Shown here in pieces: positions 1-61,872 of a stretch of DNA of 64,000 nucleotides (positions within the stretch are counted from its first letter, which is position 1; every line of letters starts with the position of its first letter). Below the pieces are notes generated by a model, which was given only the letters and a program-made list of their open reading frames with translations, was not told where the DNA came from and did not search any database. The position numbers and the translations under genes are program-made. Origin of the DNA: Ischnura elegans (Eukaryota > Arthropoda > Insecta > Odonata > Coenagrionidae); contig NC_060259.1 in the NCBI RefSeq assembly GCF_921293095.1, positions 28,403,812 through 28,467,811 on the forward strand, written 5' to 3'.

Positions 1-86
1 GAATGCTTCAACATACGCTATAGCAAATAAAAACAAAAGGATGTTTCCACAATTAGAGCAATTTCTCCTTCAGCCTAAATTACTAA

Positions 87-92
87 TTTATT
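87..92 (-). terminator. candidate polyadenylation signal of ALAD
   Basis: AATAAA on the minus strand, about 190 bases after the ALAD stop. Distance and sequence fit a cleavage site near 65-75. No other perfect hexamer was seen between it and the stop. Confidence 0.5.
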
Positions 93-279
93 GACACCAA
101 AGTAAACTTTCAAACGTTCAAAGATACAAATGAGCACTTGCGCCTCAACAACAATATCCCTTGGTCCACTTCATCCAAAAATAATTCATTACAAATATAT
201 ATCTATATACAATTAAAATTTCACTGGCACTTGAAACTGGATGAGGTAATCTTCATGGATTACCATTAACAGAAGAAAA

Positions 280-10364
<10,085 letters not shown>

Positions 10365-10669
10365 GTTGCGTGGCTTTGCTGAATGAGACTTGCTACGACG
10401 TGAAAAGGACACTACTCAAAAATTGGCTAACTTCCTATTCTTGCTGTTCTTTTTCGAAAAGTGTGGCAGTATTTAAATGGTTTGATTAGGCCCGTCAATG
10501 CGCACGTTCCATGTTGGAAATATTCACGACCTTGACATTGATATCAAACGCTATTACTAATCCGATGCCCTCACGAGTCTCACTAAATCACCGAAATCAC
10601 TTTTGAAAAGGTCAACAATGACTAACGAATTGAAACAATAACCCAAGGAGACTGCATACAGGAGGCTCA

Positions 10670-10700
10670 ATTCCATGAACATACACATGTATGTTCATAC
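10670..10700. repeat. 24-bp near-palindrome upstream of ALAD
   Basis: atgaacatacac/atgtatgttcat at about 10675-10698 is self-complementary except for the central pair. It is about 310 bases upstream of the ALAD ATG. A regulatory role is possible but only inferred. Confidence 0.4.
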
Positions 10701-10876
10701 TCGATTCCAACCCACAGATGACGGCTGATTCCTGTCGCCAACCAACCAATCACAGGCCCACAGGACCTTTGACAAAAAAGCATCGCCAAGCGCTGACATA
10801 CGCGTTAAACCATTTTATCGTCTGCATGATTGTTGTAATTAATAAATATATTTTATGGACACAAAAATAAACGTCG

Positions 10877-11126
10877 TTGTATTCCACACAGTATGCATTA
10901 AAAACCCAACCGTTGGGAGACTCTACCTACCTAACTCTGAGGAATGTGGATGTATACGACCGAGAATTTAGTTCTGTTGTTGTTTTCCGCACAGTATGCA
11001 TTACAAACTCAACTGGCAACTGGTTTCGACCTATTCAGGTCATTATCATTAACGTTCAACTCTTGATAATAACCTGAAAATGTCGGAACCGGTTGAGTTT
11101 TTTCATAAATACTTTGTGGAATACAA
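10877..11126. mobile_element. MITE with about 35-bp terminal inverted repeats (250 bp)
   Basis: Left end ttgtattccacacagtatgc pairs with right end actttgtggaatacaa. A second inverted pair lies inside: tttcgacctattcaggtcat at about 11023 against aacctgaaaatgtcggaacc near 11071. The left terminal motif is also repeated in part at about 10987. No coding capacity. Short enough to sit between ALAD and the upstream intergenic DNA without touching an exon. Confidence 0.65.
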
Positions 11127-11795
11127 AAAGGTTTCCTTTTGTAATGTCACCATACCGCCAAGTGAGCTCGCAAAACATTGATTTTTACGTATACACGTTC
11201 ATGATCGTCTATTTCATCGCCTGGTCTTCCATGGCCTGGTGTGGTACCAAAAGTAAAATTGAGCAAAATATTTACGTACGTATCAACTACTCGCTTATGA
11301 GAGAAAAATGTGATGTCAATGCATGTTTACGGAACTATTCATAACATCGTCTCAAATAATTCTCATCTCGTAATTTACTTGTGAAACTTGGATCAACGTC
11401 CATCAGCGACGCGAGTGGCAACTTTTGTAACTCATTTAAATGCGCCGTGGGTGACAACACCAGAGACAATTGAGTATCCTCTTTTGTTATATTCGTGTTA
11501 TAACTGTAATAACCATTGAGGTTCACTCCCTCCTTTTTGGTAATGACCATTCACTGGCCTGGTGTAATCATTAGCAGAGAGCCGCATCAGTTGTATTTAC
11601 ACGACCATAATAAGGGACTCGCAATCATTGACCTCTGGCGCTTAATGATATCGCCTAAATGAGAATAATTTTCCTCTGGAGTCCTATTCGTCTAATAATT
11701 TCTCACATTATCGCCAAAATATGCAAAACTGTTGATTACTAAGACGTGAATCTGCATTAATTATCGAAAGTAGTAGAAATGGTCCTTTTATACTG

Positions 11796-12154
11796 GTTGC
11801 TAATCTCCCGACATTTTCTGGCTCTGAAGTGTTTGGTGTTGCCTCGACGGACGATTTTACCCCTCTAACACAACTCTGGGCGCAGTCGCGCCACCACTAG
11901 GGGAATTATGGAACTAACTGCGCTGTACAACTCTGGGCGCAGTCGCGCTATCACTAGGGGAAATATGGAACTAACTGCGCTGTGGGCGGTGCTATATGCT
12001 TTCGACAGCGCAGTTAGTTCCATAATTACCATAGTGATAGCGCGACTGCGCCCAGAGTTGTGTTTGAGGGGAGGCTTTTGAGGGGTAAAAGCATAGAGCT
12101 TCTATGGGTAAAAGCGTCCGTCGAGGCAACATTCTAGAGCCGGAGATTAGTACC
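11796..12154. mobile_element. fold-back element with a duplicated arm segment
   Basis: A long imperfect palindrome. The unit caactctgggcgcagtcgcg...ggaactaactgcgctgt occurs twice in tandem (about 11871-11934 and 11933-11993) and once inverted (12006-12061). Outer arms pair too: gttgcctcgacgga near 11839 with tccgtcgaggcaac ending 12130, and ctaatctc near 11808 with gagattag near 12148. Confidence 0.7.
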
Positions 12155-12327
12155 AGGGCCATGGTAGTAGATGTTAACTGGAAGCTAATCGATTGAATAA
12201 TCAAAACAATCGGGACCGAGTAATCGATTGTTACCCAAGAGTCGATTATTTTCGCCCGTCACAATCCACCAGAATCACAGGAAAACAATGAACCTAAAAT
12301 GAATGTTGTTTCGTTCACTTCTTTGTC

Positions 12328-12676
12328 ACAATAGGGTGGTTTCCTATTAATTTTTTCATTGCCTAAATCGAAAGATTTTTACTCGTGGAGTATGCATTTC
12401 GCACTTTTTAGATTTTTAAATGACGTTATCTATTTTTCGCGATTAAATGAAAAGTGAAAAATTTCAAGCGCGCGAAAACGCGACGGCTAAGAATGGATGC
12501 CGGGAAAACTCCCGTGTGACGTCGTTCTGGTTCCCGCTGCCGCCAAGTGAGGTGACCTTGGTGCGAGGCTATGAGCGCCGATACGATGCAGGCTGCTAGC
12601 AGGTAGCGCTTGGTTTAAGTAAGGATTATTAATACCTTATCAAACGAAGGAAACTTTCCGACCATTCGCAGTTTTG
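12328..12676. repeat. dispersed repeat, copy A (truncated)
   Basis: Shares most of its sequence with 61873-62870, from aatagggt(a/g)gtttcctatta through ggcaggtagcgcttgg to gcagtttt. Copy A lacks the far terminal repeat seen in the other copy. It also holds the uninterrupted site gacggctaagaatgg where the other copy carries a 608-bp insertion. Confidence 0.75.
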
Positions 12677-15600
12677 TGTTGGAATCATCCAAATACTCAG
12701 TGAATCAATTTGAGGGTTGGTTTGAATAGTTGAGGATAAAGCTCAGCAGATTCAGGGAAGGGGGACAGTACCTTTCCTAGGTTCACCCCAAACTTCAAGA
12801 ATTTTGACTAGAGATTCCCAAAGACTCGTGAGGGATTTGAACCAGATACTCGTCGTATGGCAGCCAAGGGCTACACCCAAGTAAAACTGCCACACTCCTT
12901 CATACTTATGAATACCATCTTAATATTTTCCCATTTAAATTAGTCGTAGCTCTTGAAATTTATTCATGACTTTAATTTTTGTTTCTTTCCTTTTCATTTG
13001 CCATGGATGTTACGGATAAAAAATAGCCAGATAGCACTCATTCATGGAATCCATTGAAGTAGAACTGAAGTCTTATGAGATCACTAAAATGACTTCAGTT
13101 TCGTCCATAGAGTTCTAAAGTCTAACTTAAATGAAAAAAATCAGCAAAGAAAATTCGCATCAATAAAAAACATTCCATGTTTTAATGAGATAGATAAAAT
13201 AGTGCTTCTCGGTATTTTATTGCCCGCCAATCAATTCTGTTATAAATTAAATCCTGTTTGGACTTGAGCTTATACAGGACATGGACAACTCCGACTCGTC
13301 CAATTGTGTCAGGAATCCGATCGATGTACATGGAAAACCCATCATGGCAATGCTCATGGATCCGTTTGTGTTTCTGTGAGCAATTTTTATCTTTATGTGT
13401 AGTACCAATCAATAATGGATACAGAAAAAACTCAAGGGGGGCAAAAAAGATATTTTGAGCTACCTATATACTTTTACTGTAATGAAAAATAAGTTTCATG
13501 CAAATTTTGAGATGCTTTCATTTAAACTGATTATATGCATATTCAAGACAATGCTATCTTATGATATAAAAGAATCAGAAATTGTGATACGGCAATGTGG
13601 GCAGCCCCGCTAGCAGGGGAGGGGGGTGCCCAGTGCACCCCCCATATGTATCCACCACTGGTTCCAAAAATGATTGTTTAAATGAAATCAGTTTTTATGG
13701 GTGGTCATACGTGCTTTTATATGCATTGAAGCTCCACCAAATTATGTGTATCGAGTCTTACAAAAGGTTAAAAAGGAAAATATACCTCTCTCCGCTAAAT
13801 ATAGGAACGACTAGAAGTCGCCAAGAAAAATTGAGGGGACTTTTTGCACAATCACTGCTGTGCTTTGTGATTTTCGCCTTCTGTTTGTAGAATATGATCC
13901 AAGGAATCGTCACTTAAATCTCCTCGATACATTCGGTAGAACTATAGGGCTCCACACCTTGTGGTCGAAGTCATCTGATAAAGCCATTGGTAATGTCTCC
14001 TCAGTTGAGACGACACATTGCGCTCAAAAATCAACATGAGGCTCAATTTAAGATCTTCCTATGTGACGAGGAGGTCAAAAAATTAAGTTCAGTTGCACCG
14101 CAGCTAACACGATTTATTTCTGCCACCAATAACTTCATCATGGTTTCCTTGCACTGACTGCCAAGCCAACGATCGCACGTCACGTGACCACCACATTTCC
14201 TTGCAACAATTTGATTGTTTTCCTCGGCAATTAAAAGGAGATGCATTCTGCTCCCAAGCAGATATTATCAACGGGTAAACAATGTGCTACAGAGAAACGA
14301 CTTATACAAAAGGCAAACTCATAATTACCATACAGTACGTATGAAGATAGTTATTGGAGTTAAGCAAAGTTGGTCTTGAAGTTAAGTGGTGGCTAAAAAA
14401 TTAGTTAATGCCGTATTTTATAGCCATTTATTTCTGCAACTACAGATCCACGTAAAAATCAGTCAGAGGAAGTAGATGCTATTGAAGAAATGCCTATGAT
14501 TAAATCTCATGAGGAAGAAAAAGTTTCTTCGATCACCTCCTTACGCCATAAACTTTTTATCTTCTCCAAATTCATGGAAGTAATGAATTTTCATTCAATT
14601 TATTGGGAATAACTCTGTAATAATTACATATAAATTCAATGTGTGATATACTGATATAATTGGGTGACAGATATTGGTACCTGATTCACTACCCGTAAAA
14701 GATGCTCTTTCGATGTGTGAATTTGAAATTGAACCGCCTTTTCAGTCTATAATAAATTTTCACTCATTGGCCCTTCACTATAATAACCTACGTGATGGCT
14801 GTCTCTAAATGATAAAACTTTTTCTTTACAATCTTTATATCCAATTTCTGATACTTAATTGGATTATGATTCTTACTCAGAACTCACCTTTTAAGTACCA
14901 TAGTCCTTTGATGATATTAAATCTCAAATGCATATCTTTGTAATAGGGAAAGAAATTTGTTATTTACCTCAGACACCCAATCAAACTGTTGTACCAGTTC
15001 CCAACAAAAATCACAACTGAAATTGGTCAGCACAGATAGGGCTGCCCACAGACTTTTTGTGGCCCAGGGTATAGTTTGAGTGTGAGGCCCCCTTTTACTA
15101 ATCTAAATTATCGGCCCCTTAACTTTGAGGCCTAGGACAGTCCCTGAGGGCAGCCCGGAACACAGATTTGTGGGCACTATAAAAAACTGGTATTATTTTC
15201 CAAATTCATTTCCATACATTTCACATCAGTTCTATGCTGTTTGTCAACAATTTTCACAAACAAACATTTCATGTTGTCCAAATTCAAATATGAATTTATT
15301 TTTGATACAATAGTGACTAGTATAAATATTTTTTGCTAAAATAACGAGTTACGAATATTGGCTAGGCCTTTCTAGGGTTGGAGGGCATCCCTTAAAAAAA
15401 GATTCTATTATAAATACCAGTAATAATTTCAGACATCTGATAGTCTCTCTTGAAATATCAGACGTTAACAGCCACTATAAGCTTGCTTACTTTCTTATTG
15501 CGAAGAGTAAGATAAGGTAATGACTAGATGAATACATGTAGCACATCTGTTACATAGTGGAAAGTTAAAGACAGGCAGGTAGTAAAGGAAGTTACGGGAA

Positions 15601-18600
15601 AATGATAATGAAAGATCAAAAACAAAAGTTTCATCACCACTACAAATTGATATTCCTCCATAGGATAATTAAGCATTTACATTGCTGAGGCATAAGCTGA
15701 GGTTCTATGAGTAGGCAGAGGCTTAAAGAGAACATGGACATGAAATAGTTTCATTAAACTAAGATTATCACAGGAGATAACAGTTGCTTTCTAGAATTCA
15801 GTTATGTATCAGTGAAGATTGCCAGGAACACAGAAAAGTTCATTAACGTTGACTGGTAGACCCTCTCTAACCCTTGAAAAAGATTCCTCTCAGATAATAA
15901 TAATAATTTAAGGACCATGGACAAGAGAGCCAACCACAAAATACGAAAAAATTATTAACTCAATTAAACAAATTAACTATTAAAAGTTATGCCAAAATTC
16001 TTGTGTCCTCCTTTTTAATACCATATTATTGTAAAAAATATTGTTTGTAACCTTAAATTTTATTGAAGTATCAATATTGTACACTCGTTTTTCATTTAAA
16101 GCCCTGAATGTCGGCATAAAAGTTTTGCATCATTTTGACCTAAACTCCAACATACTTATGATCATTAAAAAATAGAGGTCAAAATATGGAGAAGAAAGAC
16201 AAAAAATAACTTACTTCACATATAGCCCACTAATATACCCTTTTAAGCATTATAAAGTGTTTTAAGTCCTAATTTTACAAGTAGGATGTACTAATAATCA
16301 TCATCATCCATCAGCACCTTAGCCCTCCAAATTTCTCCTCTCACCCCTACATACTTGCATTTGTACATTTACGGATATACAATGCACATCCACCTGCTGG
16401 TGTCACTGCGTGAAGAGAGCTGGTAGTGAAAAAAATTCCTAATTATTGGAAAGTTACAAAGCTGATATTTACATTCATAACCACCGGACCAAAAGGTTAG
16501 AGCATTATGTACTTTGAGCTGAAGCTGATTCCTGGAAATTCAAAGAAAAGGTTTATCACTCAGAGACATATGATGCAGTGGAGTACTTGATACCACACAG
16601 ACTCTCAATATCACTTTTTTCCAGCAATTACACAGCCATCAATTTAGGAGATTTCAATTTTAATTCATTATTAACATGTTATCACACCATTATATTCACC
16701 TCCCACATCATGTAACACCAGCAAGAAGTTTCAACGTCCCACTTGTATGGCCAGCTCCATGAGGGGAGCTTTGTATCTTCCATTTAGCAACTCTAGGAAT
16801 GGCTGCACTAACCATGTTAGGCCTCTCTGAACCCTGACTCAAATATGACACATATAGCCAGAGTGGCAAACCAATTGCATGCCCCTAAGAGGCACATGGA
16901 GCAATTACTTTGGCATGCAGAGCTGAGAGTGGACTAAGGTACACATACAGGTAAGTAAGGTAAGGGTCGGTACATGAGTCAAACAAATATTATTTATTGT
17001 CCCGTGTCCTCTTGTGTGGAAGGCAAGGACTTAACCCAAACGCCACCTGAGGCCAGTGGAATCGAGAGAGAGTAGGGAAAAATTCTGAATCATTTCCTGT
17101 CACCAGCTCCTGTGCAAAATTTCAGCCCTCCAGTTTTTTTGCAAGTGGTCAAGAATTACATCTATCAGTCAATCCTAAGTCATGCAAGGGGCTGAATATA
17201 CAAATTGAACAATGGAAAAAGCAGATTCATAAATAATAAGTACACATTTCCTTGGAAAATCATAATGCAGGCTCATAAAAATGAGTAAAATATACACATA
17301 TACATGGAATGACATGATAGTATGCACTTAGAATTTGCCACAAAGTAAAAACAAAATTAAAACTGGAAATTAATTTTAATCTGAATACTATAATATACAG
17401 CATTATTACAAATGAGTTTTAAATATATAAACATTAACTTTTTAACTCTTGAAAATATACAATTTTGTCACAAAGTGAAAAAATCACTGGTTTTGTGCAT
17501 CCTCAATGTAGCAAAGTTCCAAATAATTCATAAATAGAGACTCCATAGATTTGTGTCCCCTTCAAAAAAATTTAAAACTGGAATGTCAAACAACCTTTTC
17601 CGTGCTGCTACTAAAATACTGGTAATTAAACTGTGGGGTAAACCAAGGCCATAGCAAGCAGGGGGGGGGGGGGTCCAGGAGTTCAACCTCCAGAAGTGTT
17701 AGGGAGATGAGGTCTTAAGTGTACCCTCCCCAAACGTATCCTCTCCCCACATAAACCCCCCAAAATTTATTTATGGCTATAGCTTTGGGGTAGGGAGGGC
17801 TCAACACTCCATACTGAATGATAACACCAACATCATAACACTTCAACACAAGCTGCTAGACAGCAGCCACACAACAGGAGACATCGACACTGGACTCAAA
17901 AGCAGGGTTCTCATCAGCAGCCACACAGCCTAGTCAATGACTTCCACTTCACTCCAGATTATTTATCACAAATTAACCTTAAATATAGCTTACAATAGCC
18001 TTCTGGGTCTCATAAATTAAATAAACAAATCAATCAACCTGCCTTAAATTACTTACCAAGCTCACTCAATATCTCATAACAATACTTTATCCTCTTTAAC
18101 AATAATTCATCAAGTCAGCACCCAGCATCTAAATACATAAAATAAAAGACCTGTACAAAAGAAGAGGGAATATGCTGCACCATACTTGCAGCCTAACCAA
18201 TGAGTACTCAGACATCAGATTGGTAGAAAGAAAAAACTGTATAAAGACCAAATGTTCAAAAGCTGTTTCCGTTGATACGTTGACCAGGCAAATTTTAGAG
18301 GGAAAACAAATTCAAGTATTTTTGCATTTATAGTAAGAATACATCAACTCTGCTTCTGCAATAAGTTATGCTAGCCCAATATTTAAAAAACAAACTTAAA
18401 AAGTATTTGGTCTACAAGTAATACAGATAATAGTTATCTGTGGCTCAAATGGCACTTCCGACAAGCACCATTCCCATTATTGATGGCTCAATCCAACAGA
18501 GTGGTTTATCCATAACAAAAAAGTGTTCCGAACCAGTAAATATTACACAGAAGGGAAATAAGATACTTCCAACACTAGTCTAAAAGTTCAGGGTTTTCAC

Positions 18601-19467
18601 TAAGTTCATGCAAATTTTTATCACCTACTTCAAACAATTAATTTTAATTTCAAGGGACCTGACCATAAAAGGACCTGCTCCAGACGGGAGTCATTTTATG
18701 ACAAAAACCTCATCTCTAATTTCCAGATGCCTCATAGTGATTATCAAATAACAGGAAGACAGGAACAGTAGAATTTATATATTACAGATAACATCACCCA
18801 TGTTAGTAGAGCAATAAAGCTGAATCATGTGCAACTGGCACATGCAGAACATTATAGTAAAGCAGCACACCTACAGCATGTACTCCTGTGATGAGCCTTC
18901 AAGGCTTAGCCAGGTAGAAAGAGGTCAAACACAAGACAGCAATGTGGGGCATTACTTTTAAGATGCATGCTTTTTGAGAGGAAGAGATATGAAACAAATT
19001 GAATTTTAAGTCTCCGTTTTTGCTTGGATAGCTGACACTACTACAAAAAGCAATTGATTACATAAACTGGATTAAAATAGTAGTGACAGAGCTTTTTACA
19101 GTAGTCATCCTGAAGAAATCTTTAACAGTATATTTTTTCATTTAACAGACTGACTCTGTCCGACAACAAGGCTCTAAAAGAAGGAAAACTCACATCTCCT
19201 GTGTTCTTTGTAGAAATCATTTGCATTGAGGATGCACTGGATTTCAAGAAATATGTAAACCTTGATTTAAAACTTTTATCACACAAAAACTTGCATGGGA
19301 TTTGAATGCCTGTCAGCTGAGAGAAATAAAAATTCAATATATCTTCACAAAAAATAGTAATAGATTTTTTGTATAAAGATTTGAATTGGTTACCATGTGA
19401 CTTTTAGGTGCAGCCTGAAAGTCATAAGAACTCAATATGGATAAATACACTTGAGGGATCAGCACCA
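12677..19467. other. intergenic stretch and unmapped aPKC 3' UTR
   Basis: No conserved coding exon is visible. It holds short low-information stretches, a G homopolymer tract near 17660, and fragments of generic 'gcatagccagggggg'-type repeats near 13600 and 17650. Part next to 19467 must be the aPKC 3' UTR. I could not choose a polyadenylation site. Confidence 0.5.
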
Positions 19468-59054
<39,587 letters not shown>

Positions 59055-61870
59055 CTGTGATGAGAAAATCACATTTATTTAGTGCAATAAGGCATTAAAG
59101 TATTCAAGGATATATAAGGAATCCAAACAGAAGTAAACCAAATATGCAGCGGCTTACTGAAAGAAGTTTTAGTCACGCAAATCCAAAAACATCGGAGGCA
59201 TTACAGAAACTCTTCACAAGTTTTTGAGTAAAGCCAATAAAGAAGAAGCACATGGATAAAATATACTTAAATTAACATACAATACTATCAAGAGAACATT
59301 TTTGTGAGTGAGGCATTATGTATATTAGTTTGACTCAACTGGTTGAAAATCGAAGGAGAAAAGTAATCTACAGTCAATCCACAGATACCACAAACAGCCA
59401 TTATCATGAGATGCATGAATATTGTGATATCCACCCAAAAAATAACAAGAGAGCATAAATCATCAAACATGTAATTGTCTTACATGCATGAAAGAGTACA
59501 ATTAATCTATATTTCAACCCATGTGTAAATTAAATTTGAAGAAAAGATAACCACATACAGTCACAGGCAAAACTCTGTGTGGATGAATGTGGGTGTGCTC
59601 ACTTGAGAGAAGTTGCAAGGCAAGTTCAACTAGGTAAAGTGGATGCAGTAAGATGAGCAGGATGATAGGGTATGAGGCAGAAGAAGTGAGAGGGAAAGGT
59701 AAGGAATAAGCATAAAGCAAGTCATCAATTGGAGTTGAATGAAAGTAAGCTCGCCCCAGCTAAGTAGAAAATCGATAAATTTGTTTCGTGCCTTCAAAAT
59801 GAAGCATTGACCTTCCTTGAACCAGGTTAATTACTTCCATTCTTTGCACAAATATTTACCAACATATGCCCATTTAAGGGTGGATTTTGGGATAGGATTT
59901 AGATTTAGATTCTCAAATTCTTACAATTCTGTAAGTCAGATAAGTTAGTTGGATATCTGTGGCACGGTTAAGATAAAATCTAAGTGTCATGAGTTTTACA
60001 TGGAAAGTAGCAAACGTCAGTCTTCTGAGGAAATTGATTCATTTACTCTAAGATTAAAATCATGCTTAAAGCAACATGGCTCCCATAATAATATTTAACT
60101 TTGACCCAGGTAACTTGGGCTTAAAATATTTGAAAATGTTGATTTGATGTGCGAGTAAGTCTAGGTAAACCATTGTTCTTGGCCAGTAGGAATGATAACT
60201 GGGAACATTTAAAATGTAATAGCATTTTTGCATCTCCTTGAACCTTCATAGCAAGCCCAAATATAAAAAAAATTTCAATAAAAAACCAAACGAGATAACT
60301 GGGACCACAATTTATGAATTGAAGGGCATGGAACAACAAGAAAGGTCGCAGACGACAAAGGTACGCCACAAAGTTATTGGTTATGTACTCAGCTTGGGCC
60401 ATCTCACTTCCATTCAGCTCCTACTAGACAGCTTACTTTATGCACGCCTTACTCTTTGCAGAAGGGTAGATTTCCACGAGGTCATTTGGATTCCGAATCA
60501 GGAAGATGGTAACACACTTTCCAGCACTTGGAAACAAGCGTGTGTTTCTGGACCCCAGAAAGACCTCCTCCTTCCCATACTTAGTGGACAGAGGACCAAT
60601 GAGTAATGAACGTGCCTGCACTCTCAGTCTGGCGTTACCGTTCAAATACCGGACACCCTAGAAGCACTCTTCACTTCAACCTGGCCTGAGGATGCCTACA
60701 GCACAGTAGGTGAAATTTCGCCATCAAAATGAAAACATGTACAGAACCCAGAAGTCTAACCTACTGCAAACCTGAAGGCTACAAAAACTTACATCAGATG
60801 CCTTTCTATTCCTCACTTTCCCTTTCCACTTCTCTTTCCCCTGCCCTGCTCACCATCTCTAGTTTCAATACCATTTCCAACATATAAGTTGTTTTGAGAA
60901 TTTGATGCCCTTCCGCTGAACAACACCAAATCCATCTACAAACACTTTAGACTGTAAATACATATTCAAAAAAATCTCTTATTGCCACCAGGGGCTATCA
61001 AAAAGACTTCAAAAAGTGCATTACACATGAATATACTCATTTCTAAAGGCATTGATGGATTCACTCACTGGATTGGAATCACTAAATTGCTAACATATAA
61101 CTAACAATAAGTATAAAGTTTCAATTCTAAATAATGATCTACACATGTGTACAATAAAACAAACCACACCCCAAAACAAAACTGGAAACATAACAGAATG
61201 AAAAATTAAACCAAGACATATTCACTGGAATTTTTTAAAACTGCATCATTTGAACTCATATTCATATAGTTACATAATTACAGAGTTTTCATGTGCTCAA
61301 GCCCCGGAATTTGCTATTACGGAATTGAGCGGACTCACTGGCTTTGGAAGGGGGCAAGGTTACCAGCTTGAAAGGAAACACAACATTATGAATGTAGTTT
61401 CCTTAAATTTTCAATGCTTGGAATCAACACTCATAGGGTCCATTCATCCTCTTCTCACTAGTTCAGAAACCTATTCACCTAGACATGAAGCCAAAAATTT
61501 ACCCACGCCCTGAACTATAGTTCACTTCATACACAATGCAATTAAGATTGAAAAGACCAATAATTAACCATGCTCATGCATGAAAATTATCCTCATATCA
61601 AAGAAATTAGCACTTTAGTTAGAGCCAGAATAATTAAAATGCATCATCAAAGGTAGCAGTTTCAGGTGAAATCTTTTTGGTGGAAGGGAGGGGTTGTAGT
61701 CCACCCTCTTGGCTATGAGCCTGATTTTACAATACCTAAGATTACAAATATACCTGAAGCTGAGACAGATTTACGAAGAGCATAAGTCAAGAGAATAAAA
61801 TAGGAAGGGGCTGGAGACAGGATTGCTCCCATAGAAACTCACCTGATTAAAATATTTGGGACACATTTTA
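59055..61870. other. aPKC intron or 5' flank, with a possible Penelope-like relic
   Basis: No PB1 N-terminal exon was found. At 60440-60610 the plus strand reads ...PNQEDGNTLSSTWK, resembling the 'NFNRED...LSSTWK' end of Penelope-like elements (compare 7090-7602). It is followed by cctgaggatgcctacagcac at 60683, a retroelement-tail-like motif. Weak evidence. Confidence 0.35.
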
Positions 61871-61872
61871 CC

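Noticed and set aside
60433-60645. aPKC N-terminal (PB1) exon on the minus strand
   Set aside because: The translation shows no PB1 sequence and no WxDEEG-like end of the required phase.
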